Below are positions 44,889 to 53,050 of a stretch of DNA of 64,000 nt, one piece after another. The DNA is from JAEUIV01 sp033763795 (lineage in GTDB: Bacteria > Planctomycetota > Phycisphaerae > Phycisphaerales > UBA1924). Both the position numbers and the translations under genes were made by a program. The notes under the pieces were generated by a model. That model worked only from the letters and a program-made list of their open reading frames with translations. It ran no database searches and was not told the DNA's origin. The stretch spans positions 1 to 64,000 of the forward strand of contig JANRJV010000011.1 of assembly GCA_033763795.1 (NCBI GenBank), read 5' to 3'. Positions within the stretch are counted from its first letter, which is position 1. Every line of letters begins with the position of its first letter.

Positions 44889-45803
44889 ATGCACACCCAC
44901 CAGCAGGAACATCCGGGACTCCGCCTCCGCCGCGCCATGAAGTCGGCGTGCGTGGGCCTGCCCGGCGCGCCCAGCGGCCTCGTCGCCCGCGCCGTCGCCC
45001 GCGCGGGCTTCCAGGGCTGTTACGTCTCCGGCGCCGCCGTCAGCGCCTCCATGGGCATGCCCGACGTCGGCATGGTGAGCCTCAGCGAGTTCTGCGGCGT
45101 GATCGAGCAGGTCGCCCGCGCCTCGGCCCTCCCCGTGCTCGCCGACGCCGACACGGGCTTCGGCGAGTCCGAGATGGTCATGCGCACCGTCAGCGAGTAC
45201 GCGCGGGCCGGGGCCGCCGGGCTGCACATCGAGGATCAGGTCTTCCCCAAGCGCTGCGGGCACCTCGACGGCAAGCGGCTCGTCCCCGTCGACCACATGG
45301 CCGAGAAGGTCGCCGCCGCCGCCCGCATGCGCGACGCGCTCCCCGCCGGGGGCTCGTCGTTCATCGTCTGCGCCCGCACCGACGCGCGGGGCGTGGAGGG
45401 CCTCCCTGCCGTCATCGATCGCGCCAGGGCCTATCTGGACGCCGGCGCCGACATGATCTTCCCCGAGGGCCTCTCCAGCGAGGCGGAGTTCGGCGAGGTG
45501 GCCGCCGCCGTGAAGGAGCACGTCGCCGGCGCCGCGCTGCTCGCCAACATGACGGAGTTCGGCAAGACGCCCGTCATCCCGCTGGAGCGCTTCGGGAGCC
45601 TCGGATATTCCTGTGTCATCTGGCCCGTCACCACGCTGCGCGCCGCCATGGGCGAGGTCACGCGGACGCTCGCCGAGCTGAAGCGCGCCGGCTCGGTCGC
45701 CCCGTTCCTGGACCGCCTCCAGACCCGCGCCGAGCTGTACGACCTGCTGGGCTACACGCCCGGCGACGAGTGGCCCTTCCCGGGGCCCGACCCCCGGCGC
45801 TAG
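44889..45803 (+). CDS. prpB: Isocitrate lyase/PEP mutase family, probable methylisocitrate lyase
   Basis: Cleaves 2-methylisocitrate to pyruvate and succinate in the methylcitrate cycle. The 304-residue TIM barrel shows GCYVSGAAVSASMGMPDVG, the Mg-binding VLADADTGFGE, and the active-site loop HIEDQVFPKRCGHLDGK with catalytic C123. Then come FIVCARTDARGVEG, DMIFPEGL and LLANMTEFGKTP. Length and loop match methylisocitrate lyase rather than isocitrate lyase, which is longer. It lies 133 bases before a citrate-synthase-family gene, the usual prpB-prpC pairing. No prpD is present, so the aconitase step must be elsewhere. Confidence 0.88.
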   Translation: MHTHQQEHPGLRLRRAMKSACVGLPGAPSGLVARAVARAGFQGCYVSGAAVSASMGMPDVGMVSLSEFCGVIEQVARASALPVLADADTGFGESEMVMRTVSEYARAGAAGLHIEDQVFPKRCGHLDGKRLVPVDHMAEKVAAAARMRDALPAGGSSFIVCARTDARGVEGLPAVIDRARAYLDAGADMIFPEGLSSEAEFGEVAAAVKEHVAGAALLANMTEFGKTPVIPLERFGSLGYSCVIWPVTTLRAAMGEVTRTLAELKRAGSVAPFLDRLQTRAELYDLLGYTPGDEWPFPGPDPRR

Positions 45804-45936
45804 CCCCCGGGCCCGCCGCCCCGCACGTTCGCCCGCGTCCGCCCCTTCCCGTAGCATGATCGCGCGGGCGCTCGGCGCCGGGCGGTGTCAGCCCGACGCG
45901 GCCCGCGCCTCTGCCTCTTTCCATCCGGAGTCTCGC

Positions 45937-47118
45937 ATGTCCGCTGCCGCGCCCGCCGGTTCCGCGCCCGCCAAATCGTCCGGTCTGGAAGGAATCATCG
46001 CCGGCCAGACGACAGTGGGGGCCGTCACGCAGGGCCAGCTTCTGTACCGCGGGTACGAGATCCACGACCTCGCCGCCAACGCGACCTTCGACGAGGTCGC
46101 CTTCCTCCTGCTCGTGGGCCACAAGCCCTCGGCCGCCGAACTCGCCGCGTTCAAGCGCGAGGTCGCTTCGATGCGCCAGCTCCCCGACCTCGTCACCGAC
46201 GTCATCCGCAAGACCGCCAAGCTGCCCAGCACCGTCCCGATGGACACGCTGCGGACCGCCGTCAGCGTCCTCGCGCACCTGGACCCCGAGTGCCAGGACA
46301 ACTCGCCCGAGGCCAACCTCCGCAAGTCCAAGCGGCTGCTGGCGACAATCTCCACCGTCATCGGCCACATGCAGAACGTCATCGACGGGCGCGAGATCAT
46401 CGCCCCCGACCCCGCGCTCGATCACGCGGCGAACCTGCTCTACATGATGACCGGCCGACGCCCGACCCCCGAGCAGGCCCGCGTGCTGGACGTCTCGCTG
46501 ATCCTCTACGCCGAGCACGACTTCAACGCCAGCACGTTCACCGGCCGCGTCATCGCGGGCACGCTGTCGGACCTGCACGGCGCTGTGACCGGCGCGATCG
46601 CGGCTCTCAAGGGCCCTCTGCACGGCGGGGCCAACGAGGCCGCCATGGAGATGCTCAAGGAGATCATGGACGCCGTGGGCGAGGCGGGCATCGGCACCCC
46701 CAAGGTCGACCAGTGGATGGACCGCGCCTTCGCCGAGAAGCGCAAGCTCATGGGCTTCGGGCACCGCGTCTACAAGAACGGCGACCACCGCGCCCCGATC
46801 CTGCACGCGCTGGGCCGGGCGATGGCCGAGCGCGACACGTCGAACCCCGGCGGGCACGCCGCCCTCAAGTGGTTCATGCTGGGCGAGCACGTCCAGAAGA
46901 TCATGCTCGAGAAGAAGCAGATCCACCCCAACGTCGACTTCCCCTGCGGCATGACGTACTTCACGATGGGCATCCCCGTGCCGCAGTACACGCCGATCTT
47001 CGTCGCCTCGCGGATCACGGGCTGGGCCGCTCACATCATGGAGCAGCACGCCAACAACCGGCTGATCCGCCCCGTCGCTGAGTACGTGGGCCGCCCCCAG
47101 ACCGCCTGGCGGAGCTGA
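45937..47118 (+). CDS. prpC: Citrate synthase family, probable 2-methylcitrate synthase
   Basis: Condenses propionyl-CoA (or acetyl-CoA) with oxaloacetate. The 393-residue protein has GQLLYRGYEIHDLA, the catalytic histidines in GPLHGGANEAAME and MGFGHRVYKNGDHRAPI, and the aspartate in NVDFPCGMTYF. Length and the start LEGIIAGQTTVGAV fit the short type II group shared by 2-methylcitrate synthases and some citrate synthases. The neighbouring prpB-like gene favours methylcitrate synthase, but citrate synthase cannot be excluded. The ATG at 45937 has a GGAG ribosome site. Confidence 0.87.
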   Translation: MSAAAPAGSAPAKSSGLEGIIAGQTTVGAVTQGQLLYRGYEIHDLAANATFDEVAFLLLVGHKPSAAELAAFKREVASMRQLPDLVTDVIRKTAKLPSTVPMDTLRTAVSVLAHLDPECQDNSPEANLRKSKRLLATISTVIGHMQNVIDGREIIAPDPALDHAANLLYMMTGRRPTPEQARVLDVSLILYAEHDFNASTFTGRVIAGTLSDLHGAVTGAIAALKGPLHGGANEAAMEMLKEIMDAVGEAGIGTPKVDQWMDRAFAEKRKLMGFGHRVYKNGDHRAPILHALGRAMAERDTSNPGGHAALKWFMLGEHVQKIMLEKKQIHPNVDFPCGMTYFTMGIPVPQYTPIFVASRITGWAAHIMEQHANNRLIRPVAEYVGRPQTAWRS

Positions 47119-47178
47119 TCGGCCCCGCCCTTCCGATCCCGCGGGGATGACACCCTCTCTCCCACCGGCCGCTCACCC

Positions 47179-48087
47179 GTGCCCCCACCCGACCGTTCCC
47201 GGCTCGACACGGAGCAGCGCAACCCGCGCTCGCGCGATCTCGACCGCCGCTCGGTCGCCGACTGCGTGGCGCTGATGATCGAGGAGGACGCGGCGGTCCC
47301 CGCCGCCGTGGCCCGCGCCGCGCCGCAGATCGTCGCGTTCATCGAGGCGCTCTCGGCCCGGATGCTGGCCCACCCGGGCGCACGGCTGATCTATTTCGGC
47401 GCGGGAACGTCGGGCCGCCTGGGCGTGCTCGACGCCTCCGAGTGCCCGCCCACGTTCCAGTCGCCGCCCGGCATGATCGTGGGCGTGATCGCGGGGGGCG
47501 ACGCGGCGCTGCGCGTCTCGTCGGAGGGCAAGGAGGACGACCCGGACGGCGCGTCGGCGGAGATCCGCGCGCTGGACGTCGGGCCGCGCGACACGGTGCT
47601 GGGGATCGCGGCCGGGGGCACGACGCCCTACGTGCTGGGCGCCGTCGAGCGCTGCGCGGCCCGCGGCGCGCTCGCCGGGCTGCTGACCTGCGCGGACGTG
47701 CCCACGCCGCCCTCCGTCGCGCATCACATCCGGGTGATCACCGGCCCGGAGGTGCTGACGGGCTCCACGCGCCTCAAGGCCGGGACCGCGACCAAGCTGG
47801 TGCTGAACATGATCACCACCACGCTCATGGTCCGGCTGGGCAAGGTCCACGACAACCTGATGGTGGACCTGCGCGCCACGAACGACAAGCTGCGCGACCG
47901 CGCGGCCCGGATCGTCTCATCGCTGACGGGGCTCGAGCGTGCGGCGTCGCTGGAGCTGCTCGACCGGGCCCGCGGCTCGGTGAAGCACGCGGCGCTGATG
48001 CACGCGTGGCGGGCGGACTTCGACAACGCCGAGCGCCGTCTGGCGGCCGCTGGCGGCCGGCTGCGCGACGCGCTTCCGCCGGGATGA
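47179..48087 (+). CDS. murQ: N-acetylmuramic acid 6-phosphate etherase
   Basis: Splits the lactyl ether of MurNAc-6-phosphate to GlcNAc-6-phosphate and lactate in cell-wall recycling. The 302-residue SIS-domain protein has IYFGAGTSGRLGVLDASECPPTF, IAGGDAALRVSSEGKEDD, IAAGGTTPYVLGAVE, and TGSTRLKAGTATKLVLNMITT, all signature stretches of MurQ. The start is GTG at 47179 with no obvious ribosome site. No murP or anhydro-MurNAc kinase is adjacent. Its presence implies peptidoglycan turnover in this organism. Confidence 0.95.
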   Translation: MPPPDRSRLDTEQRNPRSRDLDRRSVADCVALMIEEDAAVPAAVARAAPQIVAFIEALSARMLAHPGARLIYFGAGTSGRLGVLDASECPPTFQSPPGMIVGVIAGGDAALRVSSEGKEDDPDGASAEIRALDVGPRDTVLGIAAGGTTPYVLGAVERCAARGALAGLLTCADVPTPPSVAHHIRVITGPEVLTGSTRLKAGTATKLVLNMITTTLMVRLGKVHDNLMVDLRATNDKLRDRAARIVSSLTGLERAASLELLDRARGSVKHAALMHAWRADFDNAERRLAAAGGRLRDALPPG

Positions 48088-48225
48088 AGCCCTCTCGCGG
48101 CTGGGAAGAACCTTTCCTGTCGCACCGTGCAGCCTGCACGCGAATGGGAGTTCTTCGCGCCGCGCGGAGCTTGACCCGTGCGGGTCCGGGCGCAGAGTAT
48201 CTGTGACCCTGAGGGAGAAACCGTC

Positions 48226-48816
48226 ATGCGTTCACTGACACGTCGCGGCGTTGTTGTCGCCGCTCTCGCGCTGGCCGCGTCGTCCGTTCACGGCGCCACG
48301 ATCTGGAACGAGTCATCGCAGGGGGATCTGCCGGACGATCGGCTGACGCCCGGCGTCTTCGTCCTCGCCCAGGGCGACAACATCCTCGAGGGCGTGCTGG
48401 AGGGCTTCCGGCCCGACGGCTCGCTCGACCGCGACTTCGTGACGCTCACGATCCTGCCCGGATTCCGGCTCACGCGGATCGACCTGCTCGATTATCAGAG
48501 CGACGATTTCGCGGCGTTCATCGGCGTCCAGCCGGGCGCCGTCTTCTTTCCGGATCCCGACGACGTCACCCCCAACGATCTGCTGGGCTGGGCGCTCTTC
48601 GGGCCGCAGGACATCGGCACGGACATCCTGCCCGATATCGGCGCGCAGGGCACGGGCTTCACGCCGCCGCTCGAAGCCGGGACATACGCGCTGTGGATCC
48701 AGCAGACCGGCACGCTCACGAACTACAGCGCGAGCTTCGTGGTCGAGCAGATCCCCGCGCCCGGCGCGGCGTCGCTGGTGCTGGTCTCGCTCGGGCTGCT
48801 GCGTCGCCGGCGCTGA
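48226..48816 (+). CDS. Exported protein with PEP-CTERM-like C-terminus
   Basis: A 196-residue protein with signal peptide TRRGVVVAALALAASSVHG and a C-terminal IPAPGAASLVLVSLGLLRRRR tail (P-x-P-G, hydrophobic, arginines). The mature part resembles the PPC/DVUA-like beta-sandwich of exported planctomycete proteins (DNILEGVLEGFRPDGSLDRDFVTLTI, GTYALWIQQTGTLTNYSASFVVEQ). It is the third such protein in the window. The ATG at 48226 has a GAGGGAGA ribosome site; TATCTG upstream may be a -10 box. Confidence 0.75.
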   Translation: MRSLTRRGVVVAALALAASSVHGATIWNESSQGDLPDDRLTPGVFVLAQGDNILEGVLEGFRPDGSLDRDFVTLTILPGFRLTRIDLLDYQSDDFAAFIGVQPGAVFFPDPDDVTPNDLLGWALFGPQDIGTDILPDIGAQGTGFTPPLEAGTYALWIQQTGTLTNYSASFVVEQIPAPGAASLVLVSLGLLRRRR

Positions 48817-48854
48817 GGGGGGCGGCGCGCACCGCCGGTGCACCGCGCGGCGGT

Positions 48855-49713
48855 TCAGCGCCGCGATTCGTCGAGCAGCCACTCGCGGAGCGCCGGATCG
48901 CGGTAGGCGGGCTCCCAGCTGCCGTGCCCGACGCCCGGAAAGAGCGTCAGCCGGGTGCGCGCGCCCAGCGCGGCGAGCGCATCGTGCATCCCCTGGGCTC
49001 TGCGCGGCGGGGACGACGTCGTCCGCCTCGCCGTGGAAGATCCACGTGGGCACTGCTCGGGCGGCGTCGATGTAGGCGCGGGTGCGGGGCTCGCCCGGGT
49101 CGAAGGACCACTGGCGCGCCGGGCCCTGCGGCGGGGCTGAGTAGCCGCAGACCGGCGCGAGCGCGGCAAAGCGGCCCGGGGCCGCGGCGTTGATGCTCCA
49201 GCAGCCGTGCCCGCCCTGCGAGAGGCCCGTCAGCACGATCCGCCGCTCGTCCACCGCCATGGACGACTCCACCGAGTCGAGCATCGCGAGCACGGCCCCG
49301 GCGTGATCTTCCCACTGCGACTGCTGATCGGGCTTCTGCGGCATGAGCACGAGCGCGGGCCACTGGCCCGAGTCGTACACCAGGTCGCGCGGGAGTCCGA
49401 CGGCGAGCTGGCGCGTGCCGTCCGTTCCGCTCTCGCCGCGCCCGTGGAGGAAGAGGATGAGCGGCCAGCGGCGCGCGGGGTCGTATCCCCACGGGACGTA
49501 GAGCGCGTAGCGATACTCGCGGCCCTTCCAGTGGAGGCTGGCGAAGCGGATGCCCGGCTCGGCGGTGTCTGGCGCGGTGGCGCCCCGCGCGGGGGCGCGC
49601 GGCGCTGCGCCCGCATCGGGGCCGGTCGCTGCGCAGCCGGCGCCCGTGAGCGCGACGGCGGCGAGGAGGGCCAGCAGCATCCAGGCGGAGGCGATGAGAA
49701 CGTGGGTGCTCAT
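48855..49713 (-). pseudogene. Frameshifted secreted esterase/depolymerase-like lipoprotein
   Basis: From the ATG at 49713 (overlapping the previous stop, ATGA) the frame gives a lipoprotein-like leader (LLALLAAVALTGAGC), the oxyanion motif LILFLHGRGESGTDG, nucleophile elbow LTGLSQGGHGCW and aspartate motif GEADDVVPAA. It then runs into a nonsense reading. The expected end (AQGMHDALAALGARTRLTLF, then GVGHGSWEPAYRDPALREWL) continues in another frame from about 49000. One extra base (or two missing) near 48995-49010 in a GC run explains it. Corrected, it would be about 286 residues. It may be a true pseudogene or a sequencing error. Confidence 0.8.
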
Positions 49714-50651
49714 TCGGGGTCTTCCTCGCCGCGGTCCCGCCGCTGGAGCTCGCCGTTCATGGCCATCCCGGCCTTGGCTCCTTCCGCGGCCGCGACGATC
49801 ACGAGCTGGACATCGTGGGACGCGTCCCCTGCAAGGTACAGACCGGGCACGCCGGTGCGCTGCCTTTTGTCGCGGGCGATGCCGCCGTCCTTGGTGAGCG
49901 AGCAGCCCAGGGTACTGGCCAGGGCGCTGCGCTGATACTGCCCGGTGTTGAAGAAGAGGGCGTCGATCTCGAGGCGCTCGCCGGTCTGGAAGACGACGGC
50001 GCCGAGGATGTCCGCGGGCGGCGCGTCGGTGGCGCCCGGACCGGCGGGGAGGCGGGGCTCGAGGCGCGCGATCTTTTCCTCCCGGAGGGTGAGGCCCAGC
50101 TCCCGGGCGTCGCGGCGCGACTGGGCGCGGAGCTTCTGCCCGTCGGTGAGGACGGTGACGTTGGGCGACCACGTGAGCAGGCTCATGCCCAGGCCGATTC
50201 CCTTGTGCATGCGGCCGTAGGCGGCGATGCTGCGCCCGGAGTATTCCCACGCGTCGCAGTATGGGCAGTGGTGCAGGCCCGAGCCGTAGAAGCGTGCGGC
50301 GCCGTCGATGGCGGGGAGTTCGTCGACGACGCCCGTTGCCAGGAGCAGCGTGCGGCAGGAGGCGCGGTGTCCCGCGGCGGTGGTGATCTCGAAGCCGCCG
50401 CGGGTGCACGAGGCCCGGGTGACGGTGTCCGGTCGGAGCTCGACGCCGTAGCGGGCGATCTCGGCGCGGCCCAGGCGGAGGAGCTGGGCGGGGTCTTCGC
50501 CGTCGCGGGAAAGGAAGTTGTGGAAGCGGCGTGCGGCGTAGTTGCGCGGTCGTCCGGCGTCGATGAGCAGGACGCGGCGTCGGCAGCGGCCCAGGACGAG
50601 GGCGGCGCTGAGCCCGGCGGGTCCGCCGCCGATGATGATGGCGTCGAGCAT
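49710..50651 (-). CDS. Thioredoxin-reductase-like FAD oxidoreductase
   Basis: A 313-residue two-dinucleotide-binding-domain flavoprotein: AIIIGGGPAGLSAALVLGRC at the N-terminus, the redox-active pair C129/C132 in HHCPYCDAWEYSG, and VPGLYLAGDASHDVQLVIVAAAEGAKAG at the FAD end. The second GxGxxG is weak (IAAYGRMHKGIGLGMSL), so it may not bind NADPH in the usual way and could be one of the TrxR-like ferredoxin- or NADPH-independent variants. ATG at 50651, with TACCAT seven bases upstream; a GTG lies one codon before it. It overlaps the frameshifted esterase by four bases. Confidence 0.85.
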   Translation of the reverse strand: MLDAIIIGGGPAGLSAALVLGRCRRRVLLIDAGRPRNYAARRFHNFLSRDGEDPAQLLRLGRAEIARYGVELRPDTVTRASCTRGGFEITTAAGHRASCRTLLLATGVVDELPAIDGAARFYGSGLHHCPYCDAWEYSGRSIAAYGRMHKGIGLGMSLLTWSPNVTVLTDGQKLRAQSRRDARELGLTLREEKIARLEPRLPAGPGATDAPPADILGAVVFQTGERLEIDALFFNTGQYQRSALASTLGCSLTKDGGIARDKRQRTGVPGLYLAGDASHDVQLVIVAAAEGAKAGMAMNGELQRRDRGEEDPE

Positions 50652-50658
50652 CACGCGG

Positions 50659-50664
50659 ATGGTA
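50659..50664 (-). promoter_or_regulatory. Leaderless -10 box for the thioredoxin-reductase-like gene
   Basis: TACCAT on the minus strand, seven bases before the ATG at 50651. Same hexamer and same spacing as uvrB and ispG. Confidence 0.5.
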
Positions 50665-50721
50665 TGGGTCGCGGCGCGGGGGTCCGGCGTGAGGAGGGGT
50701 TCATGCGTGGGCGGCGCGCGG

Positions 50722-51540
50722 TCATGCGTGCAGCGCGGCGCGGAGGCGCGGGCTGAGCGGCTCGGAAACGGGGTGAAAGAGGCGCCGGCCCAGCGGACGT
50801 GAGAGCTCGGCGAGGATGGTGTCCTCGGTGACTTCCTGCTGGACGGCGTTGAGGGCGCGGCGGCCGGCGTCGGCGTCCTGCTGGGCGGGATCCTGCGACC
50901 ACCAAGGCTCGTGCGGGTGCGCGTTTCTGACGGGGATGCCGAGGGCGGCGGCGAGCGTGGGCAGCTTGTACTCGAGGAAGCCGGCGCGGGGCGCGCCCAT
51001 GGCGACGAAACGGTCGAGGAAGACGCGGGGCAGGCAGGGGACGATGAAGAGGCAGGCCAGGAGCGGGCCGCGGTAGGCGAGGCGGAGTCGGAGCACTTTG
51101 CGGAAGTCGTAGAGGGCCCATGATGACGGATCCGCCCAGGGCCACCATGCTTCGACTTCGGCGAAGGGGCGGAGGCCGGAGAAGAGGGCCTCGCCCGGTG
51201 CGAGGTCGGCGAAGAGTTCCGCGAGCGGACGGGCGGCGAGCAGGTCCCACTGCATGATGAAGATGGTGTTCCAGTCGAGGTCGCGGCCGCGGTCGCGGTG
51301 CCAGCGGGCGATGAGCTGATCGCCGTGGCGCCATTTCCAGCGTGGGTCGTGCGGCTCGGGGTAGCACCAGAAGTCGTCGGCGAGGCCGTCGGTGCATGCG
51401 CGGGCGGCGTCGGTGTCGTTGGGCGCGCCGCCGAAGAGAGCGAAGATGGCGGCGCCGGGGTTCATGGCGCGGAGGAGCCCGAGGCGCTCGCGGCTGACGT
51501 CGAAGCGTTTGTAGAACCAGAAGAGAACGGCGGGCTGCAC
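50722..51540 (-). CDS. Hypothetical protein, possibly glycosyltransferase-like
   Basis: A 272-residue soluble protein that I cannot assign. The first half alternates strands and helices (AVLFWFYKRFDVSRERLGLLRAMNPGAAIFALFGG, WNTIFIMQWDLLAARPL), in the manner of a GT-A nucleotide-sugar transferase, with WDLL in the place of a DxD motif. The second half has hydrophobic and arginine-rich parts (YRGPLLACLFIVPCLPRVFLDRF) and a tryptophan cluster (EPWW). The GTG at 51540 has a strong GGAGGTG ribosome site. It follows the SbtA-type gene by 16 bases on the same strand. Confidence 0.6.
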   Translation of the reverse strand: MQPAVLFWFYKRFDVSRERLGLLRAMNPGAAIFALFGGAPNDTDAARACTDGLADDFWCYPEPHDPRWKWRHGDQLIARWHRDRGRDLDWNTIFIMQWDLLAARPLAELFADLAPGEALFSGLRPFAEVEAWWPWADPSSWALYDFRKVLRLRLAYRGPLLACLFIVPCLPRVFLDRFVAMGAPRAGFLEYKLPTLAAALGIPVRNAHPHEPWWSQDPAQQDADAGRRALNAVQQEVTEDTILAELSRPLGRRLFHPVSEPLSPRLRAALHA

Positions 51541-51556
51541 GGGGCACCTCCGGATG

Positions 51557-52540
51557 TCATCTTGCCCAGAGCCAGTGCACGGCGGCCCAGTAGAAGGTGA
51601 TTCCGAAGACGATGTTGAAGGGGAAGGTGACGGCGAGGGCCATGGGGACGTAGAGGCCCGCGCTGGCGCGGGGGATGGCGTGGCGGATGGCGGCGGGGGC
51701 TGCGATGTACGAGGCGGAGGAGGCGAGGACGACGAGGAGGAAGGCGTCGCCTTCGGAGAGGCGCGCGACGTAGGCGAGTGCGAGGGCCATGGCGGCGCTG
51801 ACGAGCGGGAAGACGATGCCCAGGAGCGGGAGCTTCCATCCGACCTTGCGGAGGACGCGGCCGCGGCGTGCGGCGACGAGGCCGAGCTCGAGGAGGAAGA
51901 AGGTGAGGATGGGCTGGAAGAGGTCTGCGTAGAGGGGCTTGAGCATGTCGTGTCCGGCGGGGCCGGTGATGGCGCCGATGGCCATGCTGCCCGTGAGGAG
52001 GACGACGGGGCCGTTGAGCGCGGCTTCGCGGAGGCTGTCGCGGAGCGGCGGGAGCTTGTCGGCGGGGTTGCGGGCGGGCGAGGCGGCGCGGCGTGCGAGC
52101 AGGATGCCCATGAGGATGGCGGGGGACTCCATGAGGGCGAGGGCGGCGACCATGTGTCCGCCCGAGTCGACTCCCTGGCGGTGGAGGAAGGCGACGGCGG
52201 TGAGGAAGGTGACGGCGGAGACGGAGCCGTAGACGGCGCAGAGGGCGGCGGCGTTGGCGACGTCGAGGAAGCGTCGGAGGATGATGTAGACGTATGCGGG
52301 GACGATGAAGGCGAGGAGGAGTGCGAGGCCCAGGCTGGTGAGTGCTTCGGGGGTGAGGCCGGTTTCGCGGAGCTTGAGGCCGCCCTTGATGCCGATGGCC
52401 CACATGAGATAGAGCGAGAGGAGCTTGGTGACGGCCTCGGGGATCTCGAGGTCCGAGCGGACGAGGCCGGCGGCCAGTCCGAGCGCGAAGAACAGGATCG
52501 GCGGCGTCAGGAGGTTCGCGGCGATCAGCGTCCAGTCCAC
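51557..52540 (-). CDS. Sodium-dependent bicarbonate permease (SbtA family)
   Basis: A 327-residue, ten-helix membrane protein of the SbtA family (PF05982), which imports bicarbonate with sodium in cyanobacteria. Family blocks are SLYLMWAIGIKGGLKL, the inverted-repeat motif CAVYGSVSAVTFLTAV, VAALALMESPAILMG, and SSASYIAAPAAIRHAIP. In a heterotroph it would feed carboxylation reactions. The start is GTG at 52540 with TATTCT eight bases upstream. No SbtB-like PII regulator is adjacent. Confidence 0.9.
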   Translation of the reverse strand: MDWTLIAANLLTPPILFFALGLAAGLVRSDLEIPEAVTKLLSLYLMWAIGIKGGLKLRETGLTPEALTSLGLALLLAFIVPAYVYIILRRFLDVANAAALCAVYGSVSAVTFLTAVAFLHRQGVDSGGHMVAALALMESPAILMGILLARRAASPARNPADKLPPLRDSLREAALNGPVVLLTGSMAIGAITGPAGHDMLKPLYADLFQPILTFFLLELGLVAARRGRVLRKVGWKLPLLGIVFPLVSAAMALALAYVARLSEGDAFLLVVLASSASYIAAPAAIRHAIPRASAGLYVPMALAVTFPFNIVFGITFYWAAVHWLWAR

Positions 52541-52548
52541 GCGCGGTC

Positions 52549-52554
52549 AGAATA
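52549..52554 (-). promoter_or_regulatory. Leaderless -10 box for the SbtA-type gene
   Basis: TATTCT on the minus strand, eight bases before the GTG at 52540; no ribosome site between. Confidence 0.45.
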
Positions 52555-52669
52555 CACGACCGGCGGGCGGCGCGGACGCGGCGGCTGGGTGGCGCCGACG
52601 CGGCTGTGCTTGGCTCGGGATGTCGGCTGATTCGGGCTCGAGAGGCTGGCGGGCGGGCGGGGCGGTAAA

Positions 52670-52681
52670 CCCATGCATGGG
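52670..52681. promoter_or_regulatory. Perfect palindrome, possible operator
   Basis: CCCATGCATGGG reads identically on both strands, in an otherwise unassigned intergenic region 129 bases upstream of the SbtA-type start. A dimeric regulator site is possible; nothing identifies the regulator. Confidence 0.3.
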
Positions 52682-53050
52682 CGATCGTGTGCGGCCTTTG
52701 CGGGACTTCCGCTTGCACGGGCCGCGCGTGCCGGGAGGTTCGGGGTGCGGCCGCTGCAGTCGGACGCGCCCGTGTGACGGCCGCTCCCGGCGGTGAGTCC
52801 GTCATGAAGGGGCGCGCGGGCGGGCGCGTGCGCACGTTGAGGTCGTGTGCGGGGGGCGCAGGAGGCGCCGGGCGGAGCGCATCGGGCGTGGGGACGGGGA
52901 GATGGCGCGAGGCGCGGAAAAAATGGCGCGGGGCGGGGTCGGAAGGGAGGCGGAGAGCGCGGCGTGCGCTCAACCGGCGCGGGTGTGGCCGGTAGAGAGG
53001 CGGTTGCGGCGCGACCGCCGCGGCGGCGAGGGCATGGAAGGAGGCGTCGA

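Larger units (their letters stand above)
52541..53050. other. 510-base region without a supported gene
   Basis: G-rich stretch between the SbtA-type gene and the beta-propeller gene. The short open frames in it are arginine-rich and have no plausible start context. It contains the perfect 12-base palindrome CCCATGCATGGG (52670-52681). No tRNA or conserved RNA fold is recognised. Confidence 0.5.

Noticed and set aside
43000..48000. A complete replication origin at the skew switch
   Set aside because: No DnaA-box cluster, AT-rich unwinding element or dnaA/dnaN gene is visible; only the skew pattern is reported.
52804..52995. Arginine-rich small gene upstream of the beta-propeller gene
   Set aside because: Low-complexity Arg/Gly sequence in a G-rich stretch, with no ribosome site and no resemblance to a protein.
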